64,000 bases of DNA from UBA7332 sp051652645 (GTDB lineage: Bacteria > Bacteroidota > Bacteroidia > Bacteroidales > UBA7332): the NCBI GenBank assembly GCA_051652645.1, contig JBOFUP010000040.1, positions 18,090-82,089 on the forward strand. The letters run 5' to 3'. The notes beneath the pieces were generated by a model. That model saw only the letters and a list, made by a program, of their open reading frames with translations, did not search any database and was not told the origin of the DNA. The translations under genes and the position numbers were made by a program. Positions 45,738-54,667 of the stretch are shown here, in pieces (within the stretch, counting starts at the first letter, position 1; every line of letters starts with the position of its first letter).

Positions 45738-46496
45738 ATGATTAGAAACATAATAATATTAGCAACAGTTACACTGCTAGTCTCATGTGAGAATAACAGC
45801 AACAAAGAGAGAGCTCTTTTAGGTAATTGGATTGAGGAGATTCCTAACAGTATTGATCTAGTTGAGGGTATAAATCTTCAAGAGGATGGAGTAGCTAAAT
45901 CTATAGGAACACCAACATTGCAGTATGAGACTTGGGAAACTATTGATAATAAGTTGATACTCTCTGGTAAGAGTCTGGAGAGAAGAGGTACTATTGAATT
46001 TATTGATACATTGGATATACTATCACTTACAGATGACACTCTCTTTGTGGAGAAGTATGGCAAGTACAAGTTTAAGTACTCTAGAGTATCATCTTTAGAT
46101 GATATTAAACGTTTTGATGTAAAAGATTCACTATGGAAGGTCGATCATACCAATGAGATTCAATCAAGAGAGTTTCAAGGTGTATTGCCTAACCAATCAT
46201 GCGTTGAACTTAAACACTCAATTACCATATATAACTATAAAGATTCAGGTGACGGAGTCTATAAATTGACCACCACTTTTGGTTCATACAATCAAGATAG
46301 CTCATCTAGTAATAGCTATGGAAGGCTTTATACACTTAGAGGCTCGAAGGGTAATAATGATGCTATCATATATGAACTAGTGCCTTTTGCTGCTGGAGAG
46401 AAGCTCTACTTCCATTATCAAGGAGACTCACTTACAGTAATGACTTCATCAATGGAGGCCACAACTCCAATATCTGTGTTCAGATTAAACAACTAG
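45738..46496 (+). CDS. Lipoprotein with lipocalin-like N-terminal domain
   Basis: 252 residues. Lipobox LLVSC at Cys16 (MIRNIIILATVTLLVSCEN). The first ~105 residues follow the lipocalin-like pattern of Bacteroidetes lipoproteins (LLGNWIEEIP...GINLQEDGVAKSIG...YETWETIDNKLILSG). The C-terminal half resembles NlpE/META-type copper-resistance lipoproteins: SCVELKHSITIYNYKDSGDGVYKLTTT. Likely surface or periplasmic; function not established. Confidence 0.75.
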   Translation: MIRNIIILATVTLLVSCENNSNKERALLGNWIEEIPNSIDLVEGINLQEDGVAKSIGTPTLQYETWETIDNKLILSGKSLERRGTIEFIDTLDILSLTDDTLFVEKYGKYKFKYSRVSSLDDIKRFDVKDSLWKVDHTNEIQSREFQGVLPNQSCVELKHSITIYNYKDSGDGVYKLTTTFGSYNQDSSSSNSYGRLYTLRGSKGNNDAIIYELVPFAAGEKLYFHYQGDSLTVMTSSMEATTPISVFRLNN

Positions 46497-46501
46497 AATA
46501 T

Positions 46502-46540
46502 AAAAAACTCCCCACTCAGCTAATGAATGGGGAGTTTTTT
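46502..46540. terminator. Bidirectional terminator
   Basis: AAAAAACTCCCC paired with GGGGAGTTTTTT, with A- and T-tracts as part of the stem, between convergent genes. Confidence 0.9.
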
Positions 46541-46542
46541 CT

Positions 46543-47124
46543 TTAGAATGATATTCCACTTTTGTAGTAGTTTGACTCTTCTAGTGGTACTATTTGTCCA
46601 ATTAGGCTCATACGTCTAGAATTGAAGTTAGGATATATAGTTGCTTCTGCTCTATTAGAGTTACCATAGAGGACAATTTCAACACTTGCAGAAATGGCTA
46701 TTCCAGAGACATCCATCTTCAAGCGAACAACCCCTTTCTTATCTTTAGTAATCTCTAGATTCCTAACGTTCCCTTCCACTGTTATTCCACCCATTTGATT
46801 TGGTCCACCAAATGCACTATTAGAAGCAATTTGCACTACAGCCTTATTTCCATCGAGTGAAACAAAGTTGATGTTACTACTTACAGGAAAACTATTCCCC
46901 CTTTTAAGATAGATCATATCAGCTTCGAGGATAAACTTAGATGAGTCCAATGCCTCAACTGCTTTATCATAAATCATCTTCTCGTAAGCATCTCTCTCTT
47001 GTTTCGCTTTAGCTCTTGCCTCCTTCTTACTTAGCTTCGTCTCCTTGGTTGCTTGCTCTTGTGAGTATAAAGAGCTGGAGCTTATGAGTAATATACTCAA
47101 TATTAAATACAGATAGTGTCTCAT
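46543..47124 (-). CDS. DUF4251 domain protein, secreted
   Basis: 193 residues: signal peptide (MRHYLYLILSILLISSSSLYS), a charged KEARAKAKQERDAYEKMIYDKA helix, then the beta-rich DUF4251 fold (FILEADMIYLKRG, VSSNINFVSLDGNKAVVQIAS, SIVPLE-like end). The family is confined to Bacteroidetes and has no known function. It ends at the shared hairpin at 46502. Confidence 0.85.
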   Translation of the reverse strand: MRHYLYLILSILLISSSSLYSQEQATKETKLSKKEARAKAKQERDAYEKMIYDKAVEALDSSKFILEADMIYLKRGNSFPVSSNINFVSLDGNKAVVQIASNSAFGGPNQMGGITVEGNVRNLEITKDKKGVVRLKMDVSGIAISASVEIVLYGNSNRAEATIYPNFNSRRMSLIGQIVPLEESNYYKSGISF

Positions 47125-47340
47125 GATCTGATTTGTTATAGTGGTTTGTAACTTATAACAAATCAGAGTGTTAAATGTTTATATGTGATTCGTGTCTCAG
47201 GCTATATTCATACAGAGAGAATATCATGGATCAAACTATATGTTAATCTAAAGATTAATGAAGTAACTTATATGTTCGATTGGGATAACAAAAAATGAAC
47301 ATCCACAGAGGAAGGTGTGAAATTCTCTACTATCTTTTAT

Positions 47341-47348
47341 TAGCTTTG
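47341..47348 (+). promoter_or_regulatory. Promoter -7 box of oxyR
   Basis: TAGCTTTG, 24 bp before the ATG. Confidence 0.45.
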
Positions 47349-47371
47349 CCATAACATAAATATCACCATGT

Positions 47372-48298
47372 ATGACACTTCAGCAATTTGAATACATATT
47401 GGCCGTAGATCACCATCGCCACTTTGCCAAAGCGGCAGAGCATTGCTTTGTTACACAGCCCACATTGAGTACAATGATACATAAGTTGGAGGAGGAGTTG
47501 GGAGTTAAGATTTTCGATAGAAAACAGCAACCAGTATGTCCAACTCCAATAGGTGTTCAGATAATAGAACAGGCAAGAGTCATCTTATCACAAGTAAACC
47601 AGATACCAGAAATAATAAATGAGTCTCAAGGATCAATATCAGGTACTTTCAAATTAGGAATACTCCCAACTATAGCGCCATATCTATTGCCACGCTTTTT
47701 CCCTAACCTTTCCAAGATATACCCATCTCTTGATTTGAGAGTCATAGAGATGAAGACAAGCGAGATTAAACATAGTCTATTGACTGGTGATATTGATGCA
47801 GGTATAGTAGCAAATCTTTCTGATATGGACTCATTCAATAAGACCACTCTGTTCTTTGAAGAGTTCTTCGCATATGTGGCAGCTGACCTAACATTATCAC
47901 AGAGGGATCTTATTCGTAGTTCTGATTTATCTAGTGAAGAACTGTGGTTATTAGATGAGGGTCACTGCTTTCGCGACCAGCTTGTTCGTTTTTGTCAGCT
48001 AAAGGGTGGGCAAGCTAGCCAAGTAGCATATACTCTTGGGAGTATGGAGACTTTTATGCGAATGGTTGAGAGTGGGAGAGGCATTACCTTTATACCTGAG
48101 TTAGCAGTGGCACAACTCAGCCCCACTCAAAAGGCATTAGTTAGACCATTTGCTATACCCACCCCAGCTAGAGAGATTATTATTTTGACCAACACTAACT
48201 TCATTAGACATACACTGCTTGAAAAGCTAGTTCAACAGATACAGACATCCGTACCCAAAGAGATGCTCGCCATAAAGCCTACTCAGATGGTGATATAG
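47372..48298 (+). CDS. oxyR: OxyR, hydrogen-peroxide-sensing LysR regulator
   Basis: 308 residues. N-terminal HTH (AVDHHRHFAKAAEHCFVTQPTLSTMIHKLEEELG), a LysR effector domain, and the redox pair in the right place: Cys in DEGHCFRDQ and a second Cys in RFCQLKGG, as in E. coli OxyR (C199/C208). Peroxide makes the disulfide and activates transcription. ahpC starts 112 bp downstream, with a matching half-site between them. Confidence 0.94.
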   Translation: MTLQQFEYILAVDHHRHFAKAAEHCFVTQPTLSTMIHKLEEELGVKIFDRKQQPVCPTPIGVQIIEQARVILSQVNQIPEIINESQGSISGTFKLGILPTIAPYLLPRFFPNLSKIYPSLDLRVIEMKTSEIKHSLLTGDIDAGIVANLSDMDSFNKTTLFFEEFFAYVAADLTLSQRDLIRSSDLSSEELWLLDEGHCFRDQLVRFCQLKGGQASQVAYTLGSMETFMRMVESGRGITFIPELAVAQLSPTQKALVRPFAIPTPAREIIILTNTNFIRHTLLEKLVQQIQTSVPKEMLAIKPTQMVI

Positions 48299-48309
48299 AT
48301 TTTATCTAT
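48295..48309 (+). promoter_or_regulatory. Candidate OxyR binding site
   Basis: ATAGATTTTATCTAT matches one dimer half (ATAG-N7-CTAT) of the OxyR operator. A weaker half follows with N7 spacing. It overlaps the oxyR stop codon and lies about 54 bp before the ahpC -7 box (TATTTTTG, 48363-48370). Confidence 0.5.
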
Positions 48310-48362
48310 CGGCACATAAAACTTATCAATTGGAATCTTTACTCTACTCATAATTATTGCTA

Positions 48363-48370
48363 TATTTTTG
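48363..48370 (+). promoter_or_regulatory. Promoter -7 box of ahpC
   Basis: TATTTTTG followed by TATCGG, 41 bp before the ahpC start. Confidence 0.5.
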
Positions 48371-48410
48371 TATCGGTAATCAAAACAATAACCAATAAAA
48401 ATATAATGAT

Positions 48411-48977
48411 ATGCAACCGATAATAAACACACAACTACCAGTTTTCAAAGTACAAGCATTCCACAATGGAGCCTTCAAAACAGTTTCAAACGAAGATGTT
48501 TTAGGAAAATGGGCAATCTTTTTCTTCTACCCAGCAGACTTCACATTTGTTTGTCCAACTGAACTTGTAGATCTAGCTGATAAGTATGCTAAACTTCAAG
48601 AGATGGGTGTAGAGGTTTACTCAGTAAGCACTGACTCACACTTCGTTCACAAAGCTTGGCATGACGCTTCAGACAGTATCCGCAAGATAGGATATCCAAT
48701 GTTGGCAGATACCACAGGGGTATTAAGCCGTGCATTTGGTGTTATGATAGAAGAGGATGGAATGGCTTATCGCGGTACTTTTGTTGTTAATCCAGAAGGT
48801 AAAATTAAGATTGCTGAGATACAAGATAATAGCATAGGTCGTAACGCTGACGAGTTAGTACGCAAGGTTGCAGCAGCTCAATTTGTTGCTTCCCACCCAG
48901 GTCAAGTTTGTCCTGCTAATTGGGAGCAAGGCAAAGAGACTTTGAAACCAAGCATTGATCTTGTTGGTAAGATCTAA
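48411..48977 (+). CDS. ahpC: Alkyl hydroperoxide reductase subunit C
   Basis: 188-residue typical 2-Cys peroxiredoxin. The peroxidatic Cys is in DFTFVCPTEL (about residue 48); the resolving Cys in HPGQVCPANW (about 167). Reduces H2O2 and organic peroxides, and is recycled by AhpF, whose gene follows after 109 bp. Confidence 0.98.
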   Translation: MQPIINTQLPVFKVQAFHNGAFKTVSNEDVLGKWAIFFFYPADFTFVCPTELVDLADKYAKLQEMGVEVYSVSTDSHFVHKAWHDASDSIRKIGYPMLADTTGVLSRAFGVMIEEDGMAYRGTFVVNPEGKIKIAEIQDNSIGRNADELVRKVAAAQFVASHPGQVCPANWEQGKETLKPSIDLVGKI

Positions 48978-49004
48978 GGATTAATATTACCCTGCTTTAT
49001 ATAC

Positions 49005-49058
49005 AAAAGAGGCTGTCTCATCGTCCCTCCCTAGGGGGAGGTGAAACGGCCTCTTTTT
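49005..49058 (+). terminator. Attenuating hairpin between ahpC and ahpF
   Basis: AAAAGAGGC...GCCTCTTTTT with an inner CCTCCCTAGGGGGAGG stem. It probably lets ahpC be made in excess over ahpF, as is usual. Confidence 0.7.
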
Positions 49059-49086
49059 ATTTCAAGAATATAAAAAAACTACTGCT

Positions 49087-50646
49087 ATGCTAGATAAATC
49101 ACTGTTAGAACAAGTACGTACACTATTCCTATCTCTAAAGCACAACTTCTTATTCAAGATTATTTATCATCCAACATATAGTGAGAGTCAAGAGCTAATT
49201 CAATTTCTTGAAGAGGTTGCCTCTTGTTCGGAGAGAGTTTCATGTGAATCTATAGTTTCAGATGAACCAAAACTAGAGTTCTCTCTACTAAAGGAGGGAG
49301 AAGAGTTAGGTATTAAGTTTAAAGCCATACCTAGTGGGCATGAGTTTAGCTCTCTTCTTCTAGCTATACTTAATAGTGATGGTATAGGAAAGAATCTCCC
49401 AGATGAGGCTATAGCTCGACGCATATCCTCACTAAATGTATCAATACATATTGATTCATACATCTCATTAAGTTGTACTAACTGTCCAGATATAGTACAA
49501 GCACTTAACGTAATGGCACTCTATAACCGCAATATAACACATGATATAGTAGATGGATCGCTTTATAAACAGGAGGTAGAGAAGTTAAATATTCAAGCAG
49601 TACCCACAGTATATGCAAATGGGAAGCTACTTCATGTAGGTCGTGGTTCTCTAGGTGAATTGCTTGAGAAACTAGAGAATAGTTTCGGTGTTACTCATCA
49701 AGAACAACTATCACCTATTGAGAGGAGCTTTGACCTGATTGTCATGGGTGGAGGCCCTGCAGGTGCTTCCGCTGCTATATACTCCGCTAGAAAGGGATTG
49801 AAAGTGGCTATAGTATCTGAGAATGTTGGAGGTCAAGTAAAAGAGACTGTTGCGATAGAAAATCTGATTTCAACTCCATACACAACAGGTGTAGAGCTTG
49901 CTAACTCGCTTCGCACTCACATACAAGAGTATGACATCTCAATATTTGAACAGAGAAGAGTAGAGAGTGTAACTATTGAGGGGAAAGAGAAGCTACTCAA
50001 TCTTGCTGGAGGTGAGGTTTTCAGGGCTCCTGCCTTGATTGTTGCCACGGGTGCTAGTTGGCGTAAACTCAATATTGACGGAGAGCAAGAGTATATAGGT
50101 CGTGGAGTAGCTTTCTGTCCTCACTGCGATGGTCCTTTCTATGCAGGCAAAGAGGTTGCTGTTATAGGCGGTGGAAACTCAGGCGTTGAGGCTGCAATAG
50201 ATCTCGCAGGTATCTGTAGTAAGGTTACACTACTTGAGTATGCCGACACACTAAGGGCGGATCAAGTTCTTCAGGAAAAGGCTCGTAGTATGCCAAATAT
50301 CACTATACATACTTCCTCTGAGACCTCACGAGTTATCGGTAATGGAGAGAAGGTTCGTGCTATTTTGGTTAAAGATAGAACAACGCAGCAGGAAAAAGAG
50401 ATACCTCTAGATGGTATATTCGTTCAGATTGGTCTAGCTGCAAACAGCTCTCCTTTCAAGGATATGCTTGAGATGAGCCCAATTGGAGAGATAAAGATTG
50501 ACTCATCATGTAGGACCTCCATACCTGGTATATATGCCGCTGGAGATGTGTCAGATATTCCATTCAAACAGATAATCATAGCTATGGGGGAGGGAGCAAA
50601 GGCGGCTCTTTCAGCTTTTGATGATCGTATACGTGGTATTATTTAA
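49087..50646 (+). CDS. ahpF: Alkyl hydroperoxide reductase subunit F
   Basis: 519 residues. The N-terminal tandem thioredoxin-fold domain has the disulfide CTNC (residues ~136-139). The thioredoxin-reductase-like part has FAD site VMGGGPAGASAAIYSARKG, redox CPHC in FCPHCDGPFYAG, NAD(P) site VIGGGNSGVEAAIDLAG and the end YAAGDVSDIPFKQIIIAMGEGAKAALSAF. Passes electrons from NADH to AhpC. Confidence 0.97.
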   Translation: MLDKSLLEQVRTLFLSLKHNFLFKIIYHPTYSESQELIQFLEEVASCSERVSCESIVSDEPKLEFSLLKEGEELGIKFKAIPSGHEFSSLLLAILNSDGIGKNLPDEAIARRISSLNVSIHIDSYISLSCTNCPDIVQALNVMALYNRNITHDIVDGSLYKQEVEKLNIQAVPTVYANGKLLHVGRGSLGELLEKLENSFGVTHQEQLSPIERSFDLIVMGGGPAGASAAIYSARKGLKVAIVSENVGGQVKETVAIENLISTPYTTGVELANSLRTHIQEYDISIFEQRRVESVTIEGKEKLLNLAGGEVFRAPALIVATGASWRKLNIDGEQEYIGRGVAFCPHCDGPFYAGKEVAVIGGGNSGVEAAIDLAGICSKVTLLEYADTLRADQVLQEKARSMPNITIHTSSETSRVIGNGEKVRAILVKDRTTQQEKEIPLDGIFVQIGLAANSSPFKDMLEMSPIGEIKIDSSCRTSIPGIYAAGDVSDIPFKQIIIAMGEGAKAALSAFDDRIRGII

Positions 50647-50653
50647 GAGATAT

Positions 50654-50706
50654 AAATAGCTTAGAGGTAGAATGAATAACTTTTTCGTTCTACCTCTAGG
50701 CTATTT
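50654..50706 (+). terminator. Terminator after ahpF
   Basis: AAATAGC-TTAGAGGTAGAA pairs with TTCTACCTCTAG-GCTATTT; T-rich downstream. Confidence 0.8.
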
Positions 50707-50829
50707 ATTGTACTATGAAAAAAAATCGTTGAGGTGATATCCAAATAAATAAATTAATTGTTGTATAGTATAAATGGCCAAGATGTTTAATGTTAGGATC
50801 TTGGATCTATAATTAAAAACTACACAGCA

Positions 50830-51651
50830 ATGACGAAAAGAGTTATACTAATTACAGGAGCTAGTTCTGGTATGGGTAAAGAGAGTGCTATTGCACTTAT
50901 CAAACAAGGACATACTGTATACACAGTTGCTAGACGTATAGAAAAGATGAAAGAGCTTCAAGATATTGGGGGATATCCTATGCAAATGGATGTTACTAAT
51001 CAGGATGATATAAAGAGAGTTGTAGATACCATTATTGAAAAGGAGGGTCGCATTGACCTACTATGGAACAATGCTGGATATGGGCTATATGGTTCTCTAG
51101 AGGATGTACCTTTGCATGAGGCAAGAAAGCAGTTGGAGGTCAATTTGATAGGTCTTGCAGCAGTTACTCAACAGGTAATCCCCTATATGAGAGAAGCTAA
51201 AGGTGGTACAATAATAAATACATCATCAATGGGTGGTAAGATGTACTTCCCAATGGGTGGGTGGTATCATGCAAGTAAACATGCGGTTGAGGGTCTTAGT
51301 GATTGCCTTCGTGTAGAGTTAAAGCCATTTGGAATTAAAGTGGTAATTCTAGAACCTGGATTTATAGCAACAGAGTTTGGCTCAGTAATGATTGATAATT
51401 TCAATAAATTCCCAGTTAATAGTGTATATAAATCAATGATGGATAAGATTATTGATGGTGCAAGAAAGTCAATATTAGGCAATGACTCCTCTAAGCCTAG
51501 TGTAATTGCAGAGACCATTCTTAAAATTATTACTACCCAAAGACCTAAGACAAGGTATAGAGTAGGTAAATATGCTAAGCTATTGGTTTGGATGCGTATA
51601 TATCTTGGGGATAGAATTTTTGATAAGATGCTTATGAGCCAAGTCTCGTAA
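50830..51651 (+). CDS. Short-chain dehydrogenase/reductase
   Basis: 273 residues, classical SDR: cofactor motif ITGASSGMGKESAIAL, NNAGYG, catalytic Ser in IINTSSMGGK, and YHASK (Tyr/Lys). The Arg after the second strand (VARRIEKM) favours NADPH. The C-terminal ~60 residues, ending in a hydrophobic helix, resemble membrane-associated acyl/sterol-type SDRs. The substrate is unknown. A broken secretion-tail gene follows. Confidence 0.88.
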   Translation: MTKRVILITGASSGMGKESAIALIKQGHTVYTVARRIEKMKELQDIGGYPMQMDVTNQDDIKRVVDTIIEKEGRIDLLWNNAGYGLYGSLEDVPLHEARKQLEVNLIGLAAVTQQVIPYMREAKGGTIINTSSMGGKMYFPMGGWYHASKHAVEGLSDCLRVELKPFGIKVVILEPGFIATEFGSVMIDNFNKFPVNSVYKSMMDKIIDGARKSILGNDSSKPSVIAETILKIITTQRPKTRYRVGKYAKLLVWMRIYLGDRIFDKMLMSQVS

Positions 51652-51660
51652 TACAACTCA

Positions 51661-51843
51661 ATAATTATTCGAGGAGCAGAGATAAATTCAAATGTAACCG
51701 TTTACGATTTGAGTGGCAATCTATTTATTTCAAGGAAGAGTAAATTCAGACAACGAAGTTATTTCAAGCCTTGGAAGGAATAAGGTTTTGATCGTAATGG
51801 TTGATGGGAAAACATTCAAGGTAGCTCTATATAGCTTAAAACA
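51661..51843 (+). pseudogene. Decayed type IX secretion C-terminal sorting domain
   Basis: Two frames joined by a one-base shift near 51754 read ...IIIRGAEINSNVTVYDLSGN... and then ...NKVLIVMVDGKTFKVALYS. The order (GA, VxVYDLSG, VLIVxVDGKTFKV) is that of a type A sorting domain, the ~70-residue tail that sends cargo through the type IX system. There is no cargo domain before it: the frame begins right after the SDR stop. So this is a leftover of a deleted secreted-protein gene. Confidence 0.55.
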
Positions 51844-51860
51844 ATTCACTTTGAACAAAC

Positions 51861-51893
51861 AAAAGGCACTCTCCTAACTTGGAGAGTGCCTTT
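51861..51893. terminator. Bidirectional terminator
   Basis: A stem AAAGGCACTCTCC/GGAGAGTGCCTTT with a 6-base loop, between convergent genes. Confidence 0.85.
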
Positions 51894-51916
51894 GCTATAT
51901 TGAGTATAAGGGGATG

Positions 51917-52666
51917 TTACTGTCTGCTTTCCCAAAACTCTTGTGATGTATGGTATATCATCTTTTTTGTCATACCACCATCAATAATGATGTTTGCGCC
52001 ATTGATGAAATCACTCTCAGGAGCTGCAAGGAAGATAACCATTCTAGCAATGTCGGATGGTATACCAACACGTCCTGATGGATGCTGTTTATGATCCTCT
52101 AATGATAGATTATCATACTCAGAACACTCTATCCATCCCGGACTTATTGCATTTACTGTTATGCGAGTATCTGAAAGCGACACACACATACTGTTTGTTA
52201 GTGAAACTAATCCACCTTTTGAGGCACCATAGGCATCCCAGTCAGCCTCGTTTTGATGCCAACGAGTAGATGCAATATTGATAATTCGGCCATATTCCAA
52301 TCCTCTATTTGCCTCGATGAATTGCTTGCTACACATAAAGCTACCAGTGAGATTTGTATCAATAACTTTTTTGAATTCATCAGGATTGATCTCAAAGATA
52401 CTTTTTGAGAATTTGCTTATAGCTGCGTTATTCACTAAAATATGAACACCACCGAACGTCTCTTTGGCAAACCTAAATATAGAGCAGATATCATCATAGG
52501 AACATAGATCACCTTTTATAAAATGTATATTAGTATGCTCAAATTCAGCATCCATAATGTCAACAGCAATAACTGTATACCCCTTCTTTGCGAAAGTTTC
52601 AGAAATAACCCTTCCTATGCCATTAGCTGCCCCTGTAACTACTACTACTTCTTTTGGACTAATCAT
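51917..52666 (-). CDS. Short-chain dehydrogenase/reductase (second)
   Basis: 249 residues from ATG 52666, which gives a 1-bp gap to the upstream dehydrogenase stop; an in-frame GTG at 52678 would overlap it by 11 bp. Classical SDR: VVTGAANGIGRVIS, Asp after the second strand (AVDIMD, NAD-preferring), NNAAISK, Ser in IINIASTRW, and YGASKGG. The closing INGANIIIDGGMTKKM is typical of the FabG-like branch. Translationally coupled to the iron alcohol dehydrogenase. Confidence 0.9.
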   Translation of the reverse strand: MISPKEVVVVTGAANGIGRVISETFAKKGYTVIAVDIMDAEFEHTNIHFIKGDLCSYDDICSIFRFAKETFGGVHILVNNAAISKFSKSIFEINPDEFKKVIDTNLTGSFMCSKQFIEANRGLEYGRIINIASTRWHQNEADWDAYGASKGGLVSLTNSMCVSLSDTRITVNAISPGWIECSEYDNLSLEDHKQHPSGRVGIPSDIARMVIFLAAPESDFINGANIIIDGGMTKKMIYHTSQEFWESRQ

Positions 52667-52667
52667 C

Positions 52668-53804
52668 CTATTTAGCACTATTAAGTATTTGGCGAACTAC
52701 ATCTGGGGTGATGTTAGCACACTCTCCAAGTATAGCTCCACGCTCTGTGAATCGACGAACAATCTCCTCTATTGTCTCATCACCTACATTGGCCTCACTA
52801 AGGCGAGTTTGTAGACCCATCTCGCGGAAGAAGTTCTCGGTTTTTTCTATTGCACTATCCACGTTATCAACACCCCATACTCGCTTACCATACTGAAGAA
52901 GTTTGCTCTCTTTTTGTTCACGCATAACACGAAGAACAGCAGGATAGACAATTGCAAGTGTTACGCCGTGCGTCAGACCATGAAGAGCAGTCAATTCGTG
53001 ACCTATCATGTGAGTAGTCCAATCTTCAGCCACACCCATAGATATGAATCCATTTAAACCCATTGTAGCAGATAGCATAAACTCACTCATGGTGTCATAA
53101 TCAGGATTCTCTTTTCTCAAATCAGGTGCAATCTCTGTAAGAGTCTGTAGTATACCCTCAGCCCAACGATCCATTAGTTTTGTGCCAACAGGAACCGTCA
53201 AGTATTGCTCTACGACGTGAACAAATGTGTCAACCACACCGCAAGCAACCTGAAACTTAGGCAGTGAATATGTTACCTCAGGATCCAAGATAGAGAAAAC
53301 AGGGAAGTTTGTATCTGCAAAAAAAGCATACTTCTCCTTGGTTTCATCTCTAGAGATAACAGCTCCGTTGTTCATCTCAGATCCTGTAGCAGGGAGTGTA
53401 ATCACGTCGGCAAGTGGAATAGTATACTCTACAAGAGAGTTATCCTTAATCAAATCCCACTCATTTCCCTTTGTGTAAGGAATAGCAGCAGCTATGAATT
53501 TTGTGCCGTCTACTACAGAACCACCCCCAACAGCAAGTAGCATATCTATCTTCTCTTGACGTCCTAATTTTATAGCTTTCAGCAGGGTCTCATATTTTGG
53601 ATTTGGCTCAATGCCCCAAAATTCAACACAGTTGTGCTCTTTGAGTGCATCTTTCACTTGGTCATAGACACCATTCGACTTGACACTACCACCACCAAAT
53701 GTTATCATTATCTTTTTGTCTGTGGGGATAAGTTCAGCTAAACGAGCAATAGAGCCCTTACCAAACACTAGCTTCGTTGGATTTACAAATTCGAAATTTC
53801 TCAT
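52668..53804 (-). CDS. Iron-containing alcohol dehydrogenase (YqhD/BDH-like)
   Basis: 378 residues from ATG 53804 (the longer frame to 53825 adds seven residues that break the usual MRNFEFVNPTKLVFGKG start). Class III fold: GGGSVKSNGVYDQV, LAVGGGSVVDGTKFIAAA, LPATGSEMN, and metal ligands in VVDTFVHVVEQY, TTHMIGHELTALHGLTHG. YqhD/BDH enzymes reduce short aldehydes, preferably with NADPH. First gene of a two-gene unit with an SDR, divergent from an HxlR regulator. Confidence 0.93.
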   Translation of the reverse strand: MRNFEFVNPTKLVFGKGSIARLAELIPTDKKIMITFGGGSVKSNGVYDQVKDALKEHNCVEFWGIEPNPKYETLLKAIKLGRQEKIDMLLAVGGGSVVDGTKFIAAAIPYTKGNEWDLIKDNSLVEYTIPLADVITLPATGSEMNNGAVISRDETKEKYAFFADTNFPVFSILDPEVTYSLPKFQVACGVVDTFVHVVEQYLTVPVGTKLMDRWAEGILQTLTEIAPDLRKENPDYDTMSEFMLSATMGLNGFISMGVAEDWTTHMIGHELTALHGLTHGVTLAIVYPAVLRVMREQKESKLLQYGKRVWGVDNVDSAIEKTENFFREMGLQTRLSEANVGDETIEEIVRRFTERGAILGECANITPDVVRQILNSAK

Positions 53805-53835
53805 ACCTATATATCTTTTTATCAATTTCTATCTG

Positions 53836-53866
53836 CAAATGTACTTGGTAATACAATGCGAGTCAA
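53836..53866 (-). promoter_or_regulatory. Promoter of the alcohol dehydrogenase operon
   Basis: Minus-strand TTG (53864-53866), 20 bp, TACATTTG (53843-53836); 31 bp from the -7 box to the ATG. Confidence 0.6.
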
Positions 53867-53939
53867 TTACTGACAAAAGATTCATATAGTGATAATTTTA
53901 CCCCTATACTACCTGCTTTCGTATCTATAATCTCTTTTC

Positions 53940-53947
53940 TATCTTTG
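53940..53947 (+). promoter_or_regulatory. Promoter -7 box of the divergent HxlR gene
   Basis: TATCTTTG, 21 bp before the ATG at 53969. Confidence 0.6.
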
Positions 53948-53968
53948 CACTCTAATAATAGCAAAACT

Positions 53969-54301
53969 ATGTACGAACGTAAAACACCTTTGGATCTCTC
54001 TTGTGGGATACGCTTGACGATGAGTCTTATTGGCGCAAAGTGGAAACCTTGTCTTATTGATATGTTGCGTGATGGGGCAAAACGCCCAAATGAGATACAC
54101 AAAAATATGCCTGAAGCTACACCAAGGGTGTTGAACCAGCAGCTGAAGGAGCTTGAGGAGCATGGTATAGTGCAGAAAGAGATATTTCCTGTTCTACCGC
54201 CTCACTCGGAGTACTCGCTAACAGAGCTTGGTCGTGATCTACTCACTGTAATAGATATGTTGGATGATTGGGGAGAGGCTCATAGGACAAACTTCCAATA
54301 G
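53969..54301 (+). CDS. HxlR-family regulator (second)
   Basis: 110 residues from the ATG; the TTG at 53945 overlaps the promoter box and is rejected. Signature: Cys in LDLSCGIRLTMSLIGAKWKPCLIDML, KRPNEIHKNMPEATPRVLNQQLKELEEHGIVQKE, and PPHSEYSLTELG. Divergent from an aldehyde/alcohol dehydrogenase operon with only ~100 bp between the two promoters, so it most likely controls that operon in response to an aldehyde or redox signal. Confidence 0.9.
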   Translation: MYERKTPLDLSCGIRLTMSLIGAKWKPCLIDMLRDGAKRPNEIHKNMPEATPRVLNQQLKELEEHGIVQKEIFPVLPPHSEYSLTELGRDLLTVIDMLDDWGEAHRTNFQ

Positions 54302-54667
54302 TCTGACAAGATCAATCACATAAACAGTAATTGCAAATCTCTCTACTTCCATTATTATTACCATCTGTTTGATATGTATTAGTAGTCGTGGAGTGAGTAT
54401 CGTGAAAGAGGTATGAATCAGATGGGCTTGTTAATTACTATCAGCTGTTGGCTACACTATTTTGCGATCATAAATATTTAGATTTACCATATAAAAAAGG
54501 TTTAGTCTCGTCATTTTGATGAGGCTAAACCTTTTTAGGGGAGTATATGTGAATGCTAATATGTATGCTTTGCAGAGCCATTTTTGATATGTACCACTCT
54601 TAGCCTTTAGATGTAATGAGAATAAATATCACTCTAAATTGATTTTCAATACACTAGTGGTATGATG
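54302..54667. other. Intergenic region with one hairpin
   Basis: A hairpin at 54494-54536 (AAAAAGGTTTAG...CTAAACCTTTTT) can terminate both the HxlR transcript and the minus-strand Fic operon. Nothing else recognised. Confidence 0.6.
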
